Source: Veillonella sp. (GTDB lineage Bacteria; Bacillota; Negativicutes; Veillonellales; Veillonellaceae). From it: 33,215 nt of DNA. Positions 1 to 6,867 of the stretch are shown here, one piece after another (position 1 is the stretch's first letter; the number at the start of each line of letters is the position of its first letter). The stretch covers positions 1 through 33,215 of the forward strand of contig NZ_DXLG01000002.1 in assembly GCF_019414865.1 (NCBI RefSeq), given 5' to 3'. Both the position numbers and the translations under genes were made by a program. The notes under the pieces were generated by a model. That model was not told the DNA's origin. It saw nothing but the letters and a program-made list of their open reading frames with translations, and did not search any database.

Positions 1-48
1 AACTAGAAGAGGCCACATTTTACTAACTAGCTAATTAAACCAAGTATA

Positions 49-87
49 TTGACAAAAATAGATATAGAGTTTACAATATTAATTGTA
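49..87 (+). promoter_or_regulatory. Promoter with OhrR-like operator for the ferritin-like gene
   Basis: A good sigma-70 promoter is visible: TTGACA (49-54), a 17-base spacer and TACAAT (72-77). A dyad, TACAAT-ATTA-ATTGTA (72-87), covers the -10 element. It resembles the TACAATT/AATTGTA type operator known for Bacillus OhrR and the operator found at the neighbouring marR-type gene. A repressor bound here would block the promoter. The leader to the start codon is about 100 bases. The binding protein is inferred. Confidence 0.65.
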
Positions 88-186
88 TAAAATTATATTT
101 TTAGCTTTTGGTTTTATTGAGTATTCATATGTGAGCAGCTACTTAAAGTTTTAAATCTATATAGCTTATTATAGAAGGAGAATATT

Positions 187-615
187 ATGAATTTACATGG
201 TATTGCAAAGGGGAAATCCTTTGAAAAAACTATTGAGATGTTAAAGAACGCAGAAATTAACGGTGCTAATCAATATTTCACCATGTATTTTTTAGCTAAA
301 GAGCTTGGTTATGATGCAATTGCTGATGCAATCTATAAAAATGCTGCAGAAGATGCAGCACATGGCGGAATTTATAGCCATTTATTAGGCGATGGTCCTG
401 CTACAAAGGAAGACTTCATTAAGATGGTCATTAATTTCTACAAGGCTGAAGCGTCTGCAGATACGATCCTTACGAAATTAGCTGATGAAGTTCGCAATTC
501 TAATGAAGAGGGTGCTCATAAAATTGCTGAATTAATTGAACATTCTATTCCAGAAGAATTAGATCATGCTAAACGTCTTGAAGAAGCGATGTCCGCATGT
601 GGTATTGAATTCTAA
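187..615 (+). CDS. Ferritin-like / rubrerythrin-type diiron protein
   Basis: The 142-residue protein is mostly helical with diiron-type carboxylate/histidine motifs: E55-D56-x-x-H59, E107-E108-x-x-H111 and E123-E124-x-x-H127, plus E23 in the first helix. This fits the ferritin-like four-helix bundle of the rubrerythrin family. There is no C-terminal rubredoxin domain (only one cysteine, C138), so it is a short rubrerythrin-like form. Such proteins reduce peroxide or handle iron in the cytoplasm of anaerobes; the exact substrate cannot be read from the sequence. The start is supported by AGAAGGAG just upstream. It is transcribed alone from its own promoter. The promoter carries an operator like that of the downstream MarR gene, which points to peroxide or redox control. 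Confidence 0.75.
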   Translation: MNLHGIAKGKSFEKTIEMLKNAEINGANQYFTMYFLAKELGYDAIADAIYKNAAEDAAHGGIYSHLLGDGPATKEDFIKMVINFYKAEASADTILTKLADEVRNSNEEGAHKIAELIEHSIPEELDHAKRLEEAMSACGIEF

Positions 616-727
616 TATAAAAAAATTTTATTAATAGGTTCACAGTTTTATGGTGTGATTTCTGCCCATAAATTCTATAGATGCACTCATTTTCTTAATA
701 AAAAAGAAAAAATATATTAATTAATTG

Positions 728-745
728 ACAAATTTAAAAATTTGT
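728..745. promoter_or_regulatory. Perfect dyad upstream of the MarR promoter
   Basis: ACAAATTT-AA-AAATTTGT is an 18-base perfect inverted repeat lying about 20 bases upstream of the -35 element of the marR-type gene. It could be a second operator for the same or another regulator. It is not followed by a T-run, so it is unlikely to be a terminator of the ferritin-like gene. The stretch 616-727 otherwise shows nothing I can name. Confidence 0.4.
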
Positions 746-766
746 GGACAAAGTAGATTTTTTACG

Positions 767-805
767 TTGACTGCTTGCTGTAGAATTGTGTACAATTAAT
801 TTGTA
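767..805 (+). promoter_or_regulatory. marR-type gene promoter with OhrR-like operator
   Basis: TTGACT (767-772), an 18-base spacer and TACAAT (791-796) form the promoter. The -10 is embedded in TACAATTAATTTGTA (791-805), which differs at one position from the half-operator TACAATTAAATTGTA known for Bacillus subtilis OhrR. This suggests autorepression by the encoded regulator. The match to the Bacillus operator is from memory of the literature, not from a search. Confidence 0.6.
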
Positions 806-833
806 GATTATTGTGTGCATATGGAGGTAGAAT

Positions 834-1352
834 ATGGCAGAAATTGGCGTACTGGAAGGTTACAAACATAAAGAAGATGTACCTGATGCAGAGTACATGA
901 AATTAGACAACCAATTGAGCTTCCCACTTTATGTAGTGGCGAAGGAAATTGTTAATGCATATCGCAGTCACTTAGATCCGTTAAATTTGACATATACTCA
1001 ATACATCGTAATGATGGCATTGTGGCAATATGGTGATTTGTCCGTTAAAGAACTAGGTCAAGTATTGCGCCTTGATTCTGGTACATTAACACCACTTTTA
1101 AAGAAATTAGAAGCTAAAGCATTCTTAAAGCGTAAGCGTAGTCGTCAAGATGAACGTGTCGTTATGGTAACCCTTACTGATACTGGTAAAGCATTACGTG
1201 ACGAAGCTGTTCATGTACCGCGCCGCTTGTCTGAATCTGCAGGTCCGATTTTCGACGTAGAAGAAACGCGTCAATTGCGCATGTTGCTTAACAAATTGTT
1301 AGACGCAATCGATAACGCTAATGCTAGAACAGCAGAGAAGCTTAAGCGCTAA
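834..1352 (+). CDS. MarR-family regulator, OhrR-like but lacking the redox cysteine
   Basis: The 172-residue winged-helix protein aligns by eye with OhrR: the N-terminal helix has LDNQLSFPLY where OhrR has LENQLCFxLY, followed by LTYTQY, LDSGTLTPLLKKLE (recognition helix region) and SRQDERVV (wing). OhrR-type proteins repress organic-peroxide resistance genes and release DNA when the conserved N-terminal cysteine is oxidised. Here that position is serine (S29, codon AGC) and the protein has no cysteine at all, so it cannot sense peroxide by the classical route. An N-terminal extension of about 20 residues precedes the family core. The start is backed by GGAGGT at 822-827. The promoter carries an OhrR-like operator, so autoregulation is likely. 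Ligand and regulon are unknown; the ferritin-like gene upstream is a candidate target. Confidence 0.85.
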   Translation: MAEIGVLEGYKHKEDVPDAEYMKLDNQLSFPLYVVAKEIVNAYRSHLDPLNLTYTQYIVMMALWQYGDLSVKELGQVLRLDSGTLTPLLKKLEAKAFLKRKRSRQDERVVMVTLTDTGKALRDEAVHVPRRLSESAGPIFDVEETRQLRMLLNKLLDAIDNANARTAEKLKR

Positions 1353-1424
1353 TGTAGTGTACTTTAGTAAGATCTCATATGCATACATTCTGTAATTTAA
1401 TATATCTAATATTTTCATAAAATG

Positions 1425-1440
1425 TGATATACTATACATA
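1425..1440 (+). promoter_or_regulatory. Extended -10 promoter for the secreted protein gene
   Basis: TGATATACT (1425-1433) is an extended -10 element followed by ATACATA. The 15 bases 1426-1440 recur exactly at 4066-4080 in front of the nagZ-like gene. No strong -35 is seen. The leader is about 75 bases. Confidence 0.5.
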
Positions 1441-1512
1441 TAACGTATTGTACTGAGGTCATGTGAGATATGACCTGTTCGTGAGATGCCGTTCAGGCAA
1501 AAGGAGAGCATT

Positions 1513-1911
1513 ATGAATAAAAATTTATTAGGCGCATTTGTATTAGCCGGTACATTATTAGTTGGTGGTGTTGCTAACGCAGCAAACTGGAATGGTTTAG
1601 CTAACTATCCAGAGGTTCCAAACAGTGCAAATGGTTCTGAAACATACTTCTTTGATAAAGCATCCCAATTCAGTGGTATTGATAGTAGCCGTAACTATGT
1701 ATTCGGCATTAATGTAGTGAATATGCATAACAACCAATATGGTGAAGCTACATTGTTCAAATACATTGTTCACCCAAGCTTGCATACTGTATATCGTTTC
1801 TCTCCAGATGGTCAAGCGTACCAAATCACTCCTGGTTCTAATGAATACAACATGTTCTTGGCTGCTTGGAAAGAAGTATACGGCACTGATTTCTCTTTCC
1901 CAGCTTTATAA
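1513..1911 (+). CDS. Small secreted protein of unknown function
   Basis: I do not recognise the family. The 132-residue product begins with a classical signal peptide: MNKN, a hydrophobic core LLGAFVLAGTLLVGG, then VANA-A with an AxA-type cleavage site near residues 22-24. The mature part, about 110 residues, is rich in Asn, Tyr and Phe, has no cysteine and no obvious repeat, and looks like a small folded periplasmic or exported domain. The ATG at 1513 is chosen over the in-frame ATG at 1486 because AAAGGAGAG sits at the right distance and the signal peptide starts there. It is transcribed alone and followed by a hairpin at 1949-1978. Confidence 0.65.
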   Translation: MNKNLLGAFVLAGTLLVGGVANAANWNGLANYPEVPNSANGSETYFFDKASQFSGIDSSRNYVFGINVVNMHNNQYGEATLFKYIVHPSLHTVYRFSPDGQAYQITPGSNEYNMFLAAWKEVYGTDFSFPAL

Positions 1912-1948
1912 TTTGATGGCGCAAGCCGTAATAATTACATAACTATTG

Positions 1949-1978
1949 CTGGTGAAAGCTCCTTTGGGCTTTCACCAG
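1949..1978 (+). terminator. Hairpin between the secreted protein and CMD genes
   Basis: CTGGTGAAAGC and GCTTTCACCAG form a perfect 11-bp stem with an 8-base loop, followed by TGTTGTTT. The T-tract is imperfect, so termination may be partial. The next start codon is only 21 bases further on, so the downstream gene either has read-through transcription or a promoter I could not identify. Confidence 0.6.
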
Positions 1979-1999
1979 TGTTGTTTATGGAGGTTTCCT

Positions 2000-2770
2000 A
2001 TGTCTAAATCTGAATTTGCTCAAGCCTATACGGAGCGCATGTTCCCTGATATTGCAGCCCCTGCAGGTTATATCGACCCTGAGTTTGAAGTATTGTTTGA
2101 TAATTTTGCCTTTGACGAAGTTATTACCGAAGAGGGTCGCAATGTGCCTGCCAAGGATCGTTTCTTGGCTATCCTTGCTACATTAGTGGGTGTATCTGCC
2201 GTCGATGAATATGCGTTGATGCTACCAGCAGCACTTAACTTTGGCTTGATTCCCGATGAAGTAATAGAGCTCCTTTATCAAGCTGTGCCATATCTTGGCA
2301 TCGGTCGTGTGCGTCCATTCTTTAAGGTCACAAATAAGATTTTTGACTATCGTGGGGAAACTGTTGTAGATCCATCTCGCAGCACAATCACTAGTGAGTC
2401 TCGCCTTGAAAAGGGCGTTGAAAAGCAAGTTGAAATCTTTGGTGAGTCTATCCGTAATTCTTACCAAGAAGGCCCTGAAGAGACACGTCATATCAAGAAA
2501 TGGCTTGCTAATATGTTCGGTGACTACTACACGCGTAAAGGCTTGAGTGTGGCTCATCGCGAAATGATTACCTTCTGTTTCTTAGCGGCTCAAGGTGGCT
2601 GTGAACCTCAGCTTAAGGCTCACGTAGAAGGCAATTTGAACGTAGGCAACAGTAAACAATATTTGATTAACATCGCATCCCAATGCGTGCCGTACATCGG
2701 CTACCCTCGTACATTGAATGCTCTTCGTTGCATTCAAGAAGGCTTTACTGCATGGGAAGCTAAACAATAA
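2000..2770 (+). CDS. Carboxymuconolactone decarboxylase-family protein with two CMD domains
   Basis: The 256-residue protein holds two CMD/AhpD-like modules. The first, about residues 50-115, contains DRFLAILATLVGV and a Y-x-G-x-G-R-V-R end. The second, about residues 175-250, contains AHREMITFCFLAAQGGCEPQLKAHVEGNLNVG followed by YIGYPRTLNAL in the usual CMD pattern. The family includes gamma-carboxymuconolactone decarboxylase and AhpD-like alkylhydroperoxidases. The C-terminal module keeps a single Cys and the E-x-x-x-x-x-H arrangement rather than a CxxC pair, so peroxidase activity is uncertain. The start at 2000 follows GGAGGTTTCCT; an upstream in-frame ATG would run through the hairpin at 1949-1978 and lacks a good site. 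The next gene begins 9 bases after the stop, so the two are probably cotranscribed. Confidence 0.75.
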   Translation: MSKSEFAQAYTERMFPDIAAPAGYIDPEFEVLFDNFAFDEVITEEGRNVPAKDRFLAILATLVGVSAVDEYALMLPAALNFGLIPDEVIELLYQAVPYLGIGRVRPFFKVTNKIFDYRGETVVDPSRSTITSESRLEKGVEKQVEIFGESIRNSYQEGPEETRHIKKWLANMFGDYYTRKGLSVAHREMITFCFLAAQGGCEPQLKAHVEGNLNVGNSKQYLINIASQCVPYIGYPRTLNALRCIQEGFTAWEAKQ

Positions 2771-2779
2771 AGGAGTTTT

Positions 2780-3412
2780 ATGTTATTTTCTGGTATTAGT
2801 TTAACGATGATTTTGGCGTCCATACCAGCGCTTATCATCGCAGCTGCAGGACATGAATTTGCTCATGCTAAGGTAGCTGATATGCTCGGCGATTCTACGC
2901 CACGCTCTATGGGGCGATTGACATTGAATCCCGTGGCACATCTCGATCTAATTGGCTCTATAGCCTTCCTTATCGGTGGCTTTGGATGGGCTAAGCCCGT
3001 AATGATTGATCCATCTAATTTCCGCGATCCTCGCACAGATTCAACTTTAGTATCTATTGCGGGGCCGGCATCTAATGTGTTGATGGCCTTTTTAGGCTAC
3101 TTAGCTCTTCGTTTTCTTGAAAGCTATGGCTTGTTGACGAATGAATCATTAGAATTAATACTGACACTGATTGTTGTATATAATATTAACTTTGCCATTC
3201 TTAATATGATGCCAATACCACCATTGGATGGCAGTCGTATTATTACAAGCTTATTACCTGGTAATTGGCAATTTACATTAGAACGTTTAAGCTTTGTAAG
3301 CTTGATTTTGCTGATCTTGGTACTTAATACACCAATTGCTAGTAAGATTTTCATTCCATTACAACAAACTATTTTGCAATTGTTTGAGCGTATCGTAAAC
3401 GTTATTTTGTAA
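2780..3412 (+). CDS. Site-2 protease family (M50) membrane metalloprotease
   Basis: The 210-residue membrane protein has the zinc motif H25-E-F-A-H29 in its first hydrophobic segment and the distal MPIPPLDGSRI motif with D150, the second hallmark of M50 intramembrane proteases. A G-P-A-S-N motif near residue 95 is also typical. There is no PDZ or CBS domain, so it belongs to the compact YwhC/Rv-type S2P group, not to RseP. These proteases cut substrates inside the membrane; the substrate is unknown. AGGAGTTTT gives the ribosome site, and it follows the CMD gene closely as its operon partner. Confidence 0.85.
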   Translation: MLFSGISLTMILASIPALIIAAAGHEFAHAKVADMLGDSTPRSMGRLTLNPVAHLDLIGSIAFLIGGFGWAKPVMIDPSNFRDPRTDSTLVSIAGPASNVLMAFLGYLALRFLESYGLLTNESLELILTLIVVYNINFAILNMMPIPPLDGSRIITSLLPGNWQFTLERLSFVSLILLILVLNTPIASKIFIPLQQTILQLFERIVNVIL

Positions 3413-3461
3413 GCGTTATATGGTAAGGACTTTAGTTCATCTTCCTCACTATATTAAAAAG

Positions 3462-3492
3462 TATCGATATAATTCGATAAGTATGATATACT
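3462..3492 (+). promoter_or_regulatory. Promoter and dyad upstream of the BFD-like gene
   Basis: An extended -10, TGATATACT (3484-3492), lies just after an inverted repeat TATCGA-TATAAT-TCGATA (3462-3479) that occupies the -35 to spacer region. A further TTCGATATA copy lies near 3513. The dyad may be an operator for a regulator that I cannot name. The leader to the ATG at 3658 is about 160 bases. Confidence 0.4.
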
Positions 3493-3657
3493 AAGTATAG
3501 AAATCGTAAATTTTCGATATATTGGTGTTTCAGGTATCGCTAGACACGATTGATATAGCAGTTTTATCTACTATTTTGATATGTCTATGGATACATCAAA
3601 TTGAAACTTTCAATTAATACAGATATAGATATTCAAGTGAATAGAAGAGGAATACAT

Positions 3658-3891
3658 ATGGATTTTGAAGAAAACCAAGTGCCAGAGGCGATTCTGGACA
3701 AGCTTACAAAGGTGTGTACATGCCGTAGCATTACACGTAAAACGATTAAGGAAGCCATTTTGAATGGTGCTCATACATTTCCTGAGGTAAAAGAAGCAAC
3801 ACGTGCCGGCACAGGTGCTTGCGGTGGTAAAGGCTGTGGCCCTCGCATCGTAAAGCTCTTAGCAGAAATGAAAGAGCAAGGTAAAATTTAA
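3658..3891 (+). CDS. BFD-like [2Fe-2S]-binding protein
   Basis: The 77-residue protein has the Fer2_BFD pattern: C20-x-C22 in VCTCRSITRKTI, then C55-GGKG-C60 in GTGACGGKGCGP. Together these make a four-cysteine [2Fe-2S] site in the small helical fold seen in bacterioferritin-associated ferredoxin and in NifU, nitrite reductase and proline dehydrogenase subunits. As a free-standing protein it may pass electrons to an iron store or to a redox enzyme; no partner is adjacent apart from the ferritin-like gene 3 kb upstream. The ATG at 3658 is preferred because GAAGAGGAA precedes it and the fold starts directly after. It is transcribed alone, with a terminator at 3951-4012. Confidence 0.8.
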   Translation: MDFEENQVPEAILDKLTKVCTCRSITRKTIKEAILNGAHTFPEVKEATRAGTGACGGKGCGPRIVKLLAEMKEQGKI

Positions 3892-3950
3892 AACTAAGCA
3901 AAATTTAAGACTAAGCAAAAGTTAAGCGTAAATTTACTCTTAACTCATAT

Positions 3951-4012
3951 AAAGACTATTACTTGGAATCAATACGGTATGTATTCGTAGGTTTTGAGTA
4001 ATAGTCTTTTTT
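3951..4012 (+). terminator. Terminator after the BFD-like gene
   Basis: AAAGACTATTACT (3951-3963) pairs with AGTAATAGTCTTT within 3997-4012, ending in six T. The 33-base loop holds a smaller hairpin AATAC/GTATT. Directly before it, the word ACTAAGCAAAA/TTTAAG is partly repeated in 3892-3925. Confidence 0.75.
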
Positions 4013-4064
4013 ACGCTCACGATGCACTACATGTATTGGCCTTGTTGGGGTTGTCTTTATTATT

Positions 4065-4080
4065 TGATATACTATACATA
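4065..4080 (+). promoter_or_regulatory. Extended -10 promoter of the nagZ-like gene
   Basis: TGATATACT (4065-4073) with downstream ATACATA matches the promoter at 1425-1440 over 15 identical bases. A weak TTGGGG -35 candidate lies 17 bases upstream. The start codon is about 35 bases away. Confidence 0.5.
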
Positions 4081-4108
4081 ATACTTTTTAGAGATTTTGG
4101 AGGTATAT

Positions 4109-5257
4109 ATGTTTCGACGTATCGTAGCGGCTACGATGATTGGCGCATTGGCGCTTACAACGGGCTGCGGTTTACATAATCCATTTACTTCTAAAGCAGA
4201 GCCTGTAACCTATGAATCTGTGGCACAGAGCGAGCTTTCACCAGAGGAAAAGGTGGATAAATTAGTAGCTAATATGTCTGATGCAGACAAGGTGGGCCAA
4301 TTGTTGATGATTGGCATCCATGGCAAGACCTTGAACGATGATGCGAAGTTTATGCTCAATGAGTACCGCGTGGGCGGCATCATCTTGTTTGACCGCAATA
4401 TGGAGTCCAAGGATCAAGTGAAATCGCTCATTACAGATATTAATAAAACTGGTAAAAGTGCCGGTTTAACACCATTGTTCATCGGCATCGACCAAGAGGG
4501 GGGCGCGGTGGCGCGCATGGAGGATCAGCTCATCAAGGTTCCTCCTGCAGAAGAATTAGGTAAGGAGCCTATTGAACAAGCGGTATCCTTGGCCAAACAG
4601 TCTGGCACGGAACTTAAAGACTTGGGATTCAACATTAATTTTGCTCCTGTAGCGGACTTGGGATTAACCTATGGCCGTTCCTTTAGTACGAACCCTGATG
4701 AGGTCGTACGCTATGCCAGTGCAGTAGGCAAGGCCTATGATGAAGCGGGCTTGTGGTATTCTTACAAACACTTCCCAGGTATTGGTAAAACGGATGTCGA
4801 TTTACATGCTGATACCAGTGTTGTGCCAGTGTCTAAAGAGACATTGTTGAATGAAGATACAAAGGTATTTGTAGACCTCATTAAACAGTCTAAACCGAAT
4901 ACATATGCAATTATGGTGTCTCATGCGATGTATCCTCAAATCGATCCAGACCATCCATCTAGTCTATCTAAAGCTATCATTACAGACTGGTTGCGCAAGG
5001 ATATGGGCTATAACGGCGTTGTCGTAACGGATGATATGGATATGGGCGCTCTTGCAAAACACTACACCTTTGGCGATATGGCGGTTCAATCTATCTTGGC
5101 TGGCAGCGATATCTTGCTCGTATGTCACGAGTACGAACACATGCAAGAAGCGTACAATGGCCTTATGAAAGCCGTAAAAGACGGCCGAATCTCTAAAGAA
5201 CGACTCGATGAATCTGTGAAACGGATTTTGCTTATGAAGATAACTAAAATTTCTTAG
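4109..5257 (+). CDS. nagZ: Lipoprotein beta-N-acetylhexosaminidase (NagZ, GH3)
   Basis: The 382-residue protein starts with a lipoprotein signal (MFRRIVAATMIGALALTTGC, lipobox LTTGC), so it should be lipid-anchored outside the cytoplasm rather than cytosolic like Escherichia coli NagZ. The GH3 domain is complete: GGIILFDRN, IGIDQEGGAVARM, the loop KHFPGIGKTDVDLHADT that carries the Asp-His pair used by NagZ as general acid/base, and VVVTDDMDMGAL with the nucleophile Asp. NagZ removes N-acetylglucosamine from muropeptides during cell-wall recycling. The length fits the single-domain NagZ type; there is no second C-terminal domain. The start follows TTTTGGAGGT. It is a single gene with its own promoter. 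Confidence 0.88.
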   Translation: MFRRIVAATMIGALALTTGCGLHNPFTSKAEPVTYESVAQSELSPEEKVDKLVANMSDADKVGQLLMIGIHGKTLNDDAKFMLNEYRVGGIILFDRNMESKDQVKSLITDINKTGKSAGLTPLFIGIDQEGGAVARMEDQLIKVPPAEELGKEPIEQAVSLAKQSGTELKDLGFNINFAPVADLGLTYGRSFSTNPDEVVRYASAVGKAYDEAGLWYSYKHFPGIGKTDVDLHADTSVVPVSKETLLNEDTKVFVDLIKQSKPNTYAIMVSHAMYPQIDPDHPSSLSKAIITDWLRKDMGYNGVVVTDDMDMGALAKHYTFGDMAVQSILAGSDILLVCHEYEHMQEAYNGLMKAVKDGRISKERLDESVKRILLMKITKIS

Positions 5258-5341
5258 ACTATTTGTTTTTGTTGCAGGAATTAATTAACCATATAACGAA
5301 TATAGAAAGTGGAAGTACTATTCATTGAAATCGCATCTGAG

Positions 5342-5371
5342 TTGACACTCGAGGGAGAACTTTGTTATAGT
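5342..5371 (+). promoter_or_regulatory. Strong promoter of the short RNA
   Basis: TTGACA (5342-5347), an 18-base spacer and TATAGT (5366-5371) form a near-consensus promoter. It points at the short RNA that ends in the terminator at 5416-5447 and has no open reading frame between promoter and terminator. Confidence 0.65.
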
Positions 5372-5375
5372 TATT

Positions 5376-5447
5376 ACACAGAGAAACTGTGCGAAGCTTA
5401 CGGGCAACGTACAACGCTCGTCGACTCAAGGGTCGGCGAGCTTTTTT
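5376..5447 (+). ncRNA. Short structured RNA ending in an intrinsic terminator (AbiF-RNA-like candidate)
   Basis: Between a strong promoter and a terminator lies an RNA of about 70 bases. It has three hairpins: CACAG-AGAAA-CTGTG (5377-5391), TACG-GGCAA-CGTA (5399-5411), and the terminator stem GCTCGTCGAC / GTCGGCGAGC (5416-5441, one G-U pair) followed by six T. A ribosome site and a 24-codon stub resembling the N-terminus of Abi_2/AbiF proteins follow within 20 bases. A terminator-ended structured RNA directly upstream of an Abi_2 gene is the layout of the published abiF RNA motif, as I recall it. The family assignment is inference from layout. Another small RNA, or a leader attenuator of the next gene, remains possible. 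Confidence 0.5.
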
Positions 5448-5464
5448 GTTTGTAGGAGGGACTT

Positions 5465-5539
5465 ATGTCTAAGCCGTTTAAGTCTTTAGATTCCCTATTA
5501 CGCTTGATGAGAAAACGAAATATTACAATGATTATATAG
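5465..5539 (+). pseudogene. Stub resembling the N-terminus of an Abi_2/AbiF-family protein
   Basis: A strong site TAGGAGGG precedes ATG at 5465, opening a 24-codon frame starting MSKPFKSLDSLLRLM and continuing RKRNITMII before a TAG. The pattern (K-P-F, a Leu-rich helix, then a basic R-x-R-N-I turn) resembles the first 25 residues of Abi_2 proteins, which often read like KPFLSxDEQIxLLKxRG. The usual body of about 300 residues is missing; only some 30 bases separate the stop from the terminator at 5569. I infer a decayed gene whose interior was deleted while the RNA, the translation start and the terminator remained. It could instead be a genuine short peptide or a leader of fucO. Confidence 0.35.
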
Positions 5540-5568
5540 TGTATACATAACACAGTTTCAAGGATTTT

Positions 5569-5622
5569 AATAAACCGATAGAGAATTACTTAGTATAGTT
5601 ATTCTCTATCGGTTTATTTTTT
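5569..5622 (+). terminator. Very strong terminator directly before the fucO ribosome site
   Basis: AATAAACCGATAGAGAAT (5569-5586) and ATTCTCTATCGGTTTATT (5601-5618) form a perfect 18-bp stem, followed by six T ending at 5622. The loop contains TATAGT (5594-5599), which could act as a -10 for a promoter firing inside the 3' arm. The fucO ribosome site begins only 7 bases after the T-run. Confidence 0.8.
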
Positions 5623-5643
5623 ATTCGTTAGGAGTGAATGTAT

Positions 5644-6795
5644 ATGGCTCGGAGAATTATGTTGAACGGTACGTCCTATTTTGGGCAAGGGGCGATTCAG
5701 GAGATTGTGAACGAAATTAAGAATCGCCATTTTAAAAAGGTTCTTGTTACGTCTACACCTGATTTATTTGAGTTTAAGGTAGCTACAAAGGTAACAGACC
5801 TACTTGATGCGGCAGGTATTGCTTATGATGTATATGACAATATTAAGCCGAATCCAACCATTGAAAACGTAACATCTGGTGTGGCAGCTTGTAAGGCGGC
5901 CGGTGCTGAAGCTATCGTTGCTGTAGGCGGTGGCAGTGCTATTGATACAAGTAAAGCTATTGCTACGATTATTACAAATCCTGAGTTCGGCGATGTGCGT
6001 AGTCTTGAAGGCGTGGCACCTACGAAACATCCATGCTTGCCGATTATTGCTGTGTCTACCACATCTGGTACGGCCGCTGAGGTTACTATTAACTACGTTA
6101 TTACAGATGTTGAAAAGAACCGCAAATTTGTATGTGTTGACCCTCATGACATTCCAATCGTAGCCATCGTGGACCCTGATATGTCCGCATCGATGCCAAC
6201 TGGTCTTTGCGCATCTACCGGCATGGATGCCCTCGTTCATGCCGTAGAAGGTTACATTACTAAAGGTGCGTGGGAACTCACTGATATGCTTCATTTGAAA
6301 GCTATTGAAATTATCGGTCGCTCCTTGCGTAGCGCTGTAGCTGGTGACTTCGCAGGTCGTGAAGCTATGTCCCTTGGTCAATATATAGCAGGTATGGGCT
6401 TCTCCAATGTAGGCCTTGGTATTGTTCACTCCATGGCACATCCATTGAGTGCTGTGTACGATATCCCTCATGGTAAAGCGTGTGCTATGCTTTTAACAGC
6501 AGTCTTGAAATTCAACGCTCCTGCAACAGGCGAAAAATATCGTGAAATTGCTCGCGTTATGGGCGTTCCTGATGTAGACGGTATGGATCAAGACACATAT
6601 CGTCAAGCTGCTATCGATGTGATCCAAAAGCTAGCTGACGATGTAGGCATTCCTAAATCCCTTAGCGAAGCTGGTGTAAAACGAGAAGATATTCCATTCC
6701 TCGCTGAATCTGCTTTCAACGATGCGTGTACGCCAGGCAACCCACGGGATGCATCTAAAGAAGAAATTATCGGTATTTACGAATCCATATTCTAA
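5644..6795 (+). CDS. fucO: Iron-containing alcohol dehydrogenase, lactaldehyde reductase FucO-type
   Basis: The 383-residue protein is a group III (Fe-dependent) alcohol dehydrogenase. It has the NAD motif VGGGSAIDTSKA near residues 97-108, TTSGTAAEVTINYVITD, and all four metal ligands of the family at D195, H199, H262 and H276. Long stretches such as KFVCVDPHDIP and LGQYIAGMGFSNVGLG match E. coli FucO closely, so it probably interconverts lactaldehyde and 1,2-propanediol with NAD; a broader role as propanediol or ethanol dehydrogenase is possible. The ATG at 5644 gives 9 bases from GGAG and is preferred to the ATG at 5638, which is too close. No other fucose genes are nearby. A strong terminator lies immediately upstream, so the source of its transcript is unclear. 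Confidence 0.88.
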   Translation: MARRIMLNGTSYFGQGAIQEIVNEIKNRHFKKVLVTSTPDLFEFKVATKVTDLLDAAGIAYDVYDNIKPNPTIENVTSGVAACKAAGAEAIVAVGGGSAIDTSKAIATIITNPEFGDVRSLEGVAPTKHPCLPIIAVSTTSGTAAEVTINYVITDVEKNRKFVCVDPHDIPIVAIVDPDMSASMPTGLCASTGMDALVHAVEGYITKGAWELTDMLHLKAIEIIGRSLRSAVAGDFAGREAMSLGQYIAGMGFSNVGLGIVHSMAHPLSAVYDIPHGKACAMLLTAVLKFNAPATGEKYREIARVMGVPDVDGMDQDTYRQAAIDVIQKLADDVGIPKSLSEAGVKREDIPFLAESAFNDACTPGNPRDASKEEIIGIYESIF

Positions 6796-6867
6796 GGAAT
6801 TTTAAGATTTGATAGCATATAGTGTTTTATGATGTATAGGATTTAATACTATAATATGGTATCAATA

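Noticed and set aside
3601..3657. Upstream TTG start for the BFD-like protein
   Set aside because: It adds 19 residues with no family similarity and has no ribosome site, whereas the ATG at 3658 has one.
5800..6471. A 223-codon open frame on the minus strand inside fucO
   Set aside because: It is the reverse-strand shadow of a clearly conserved dehydrogenase, with atypical composition and no ribosome site.
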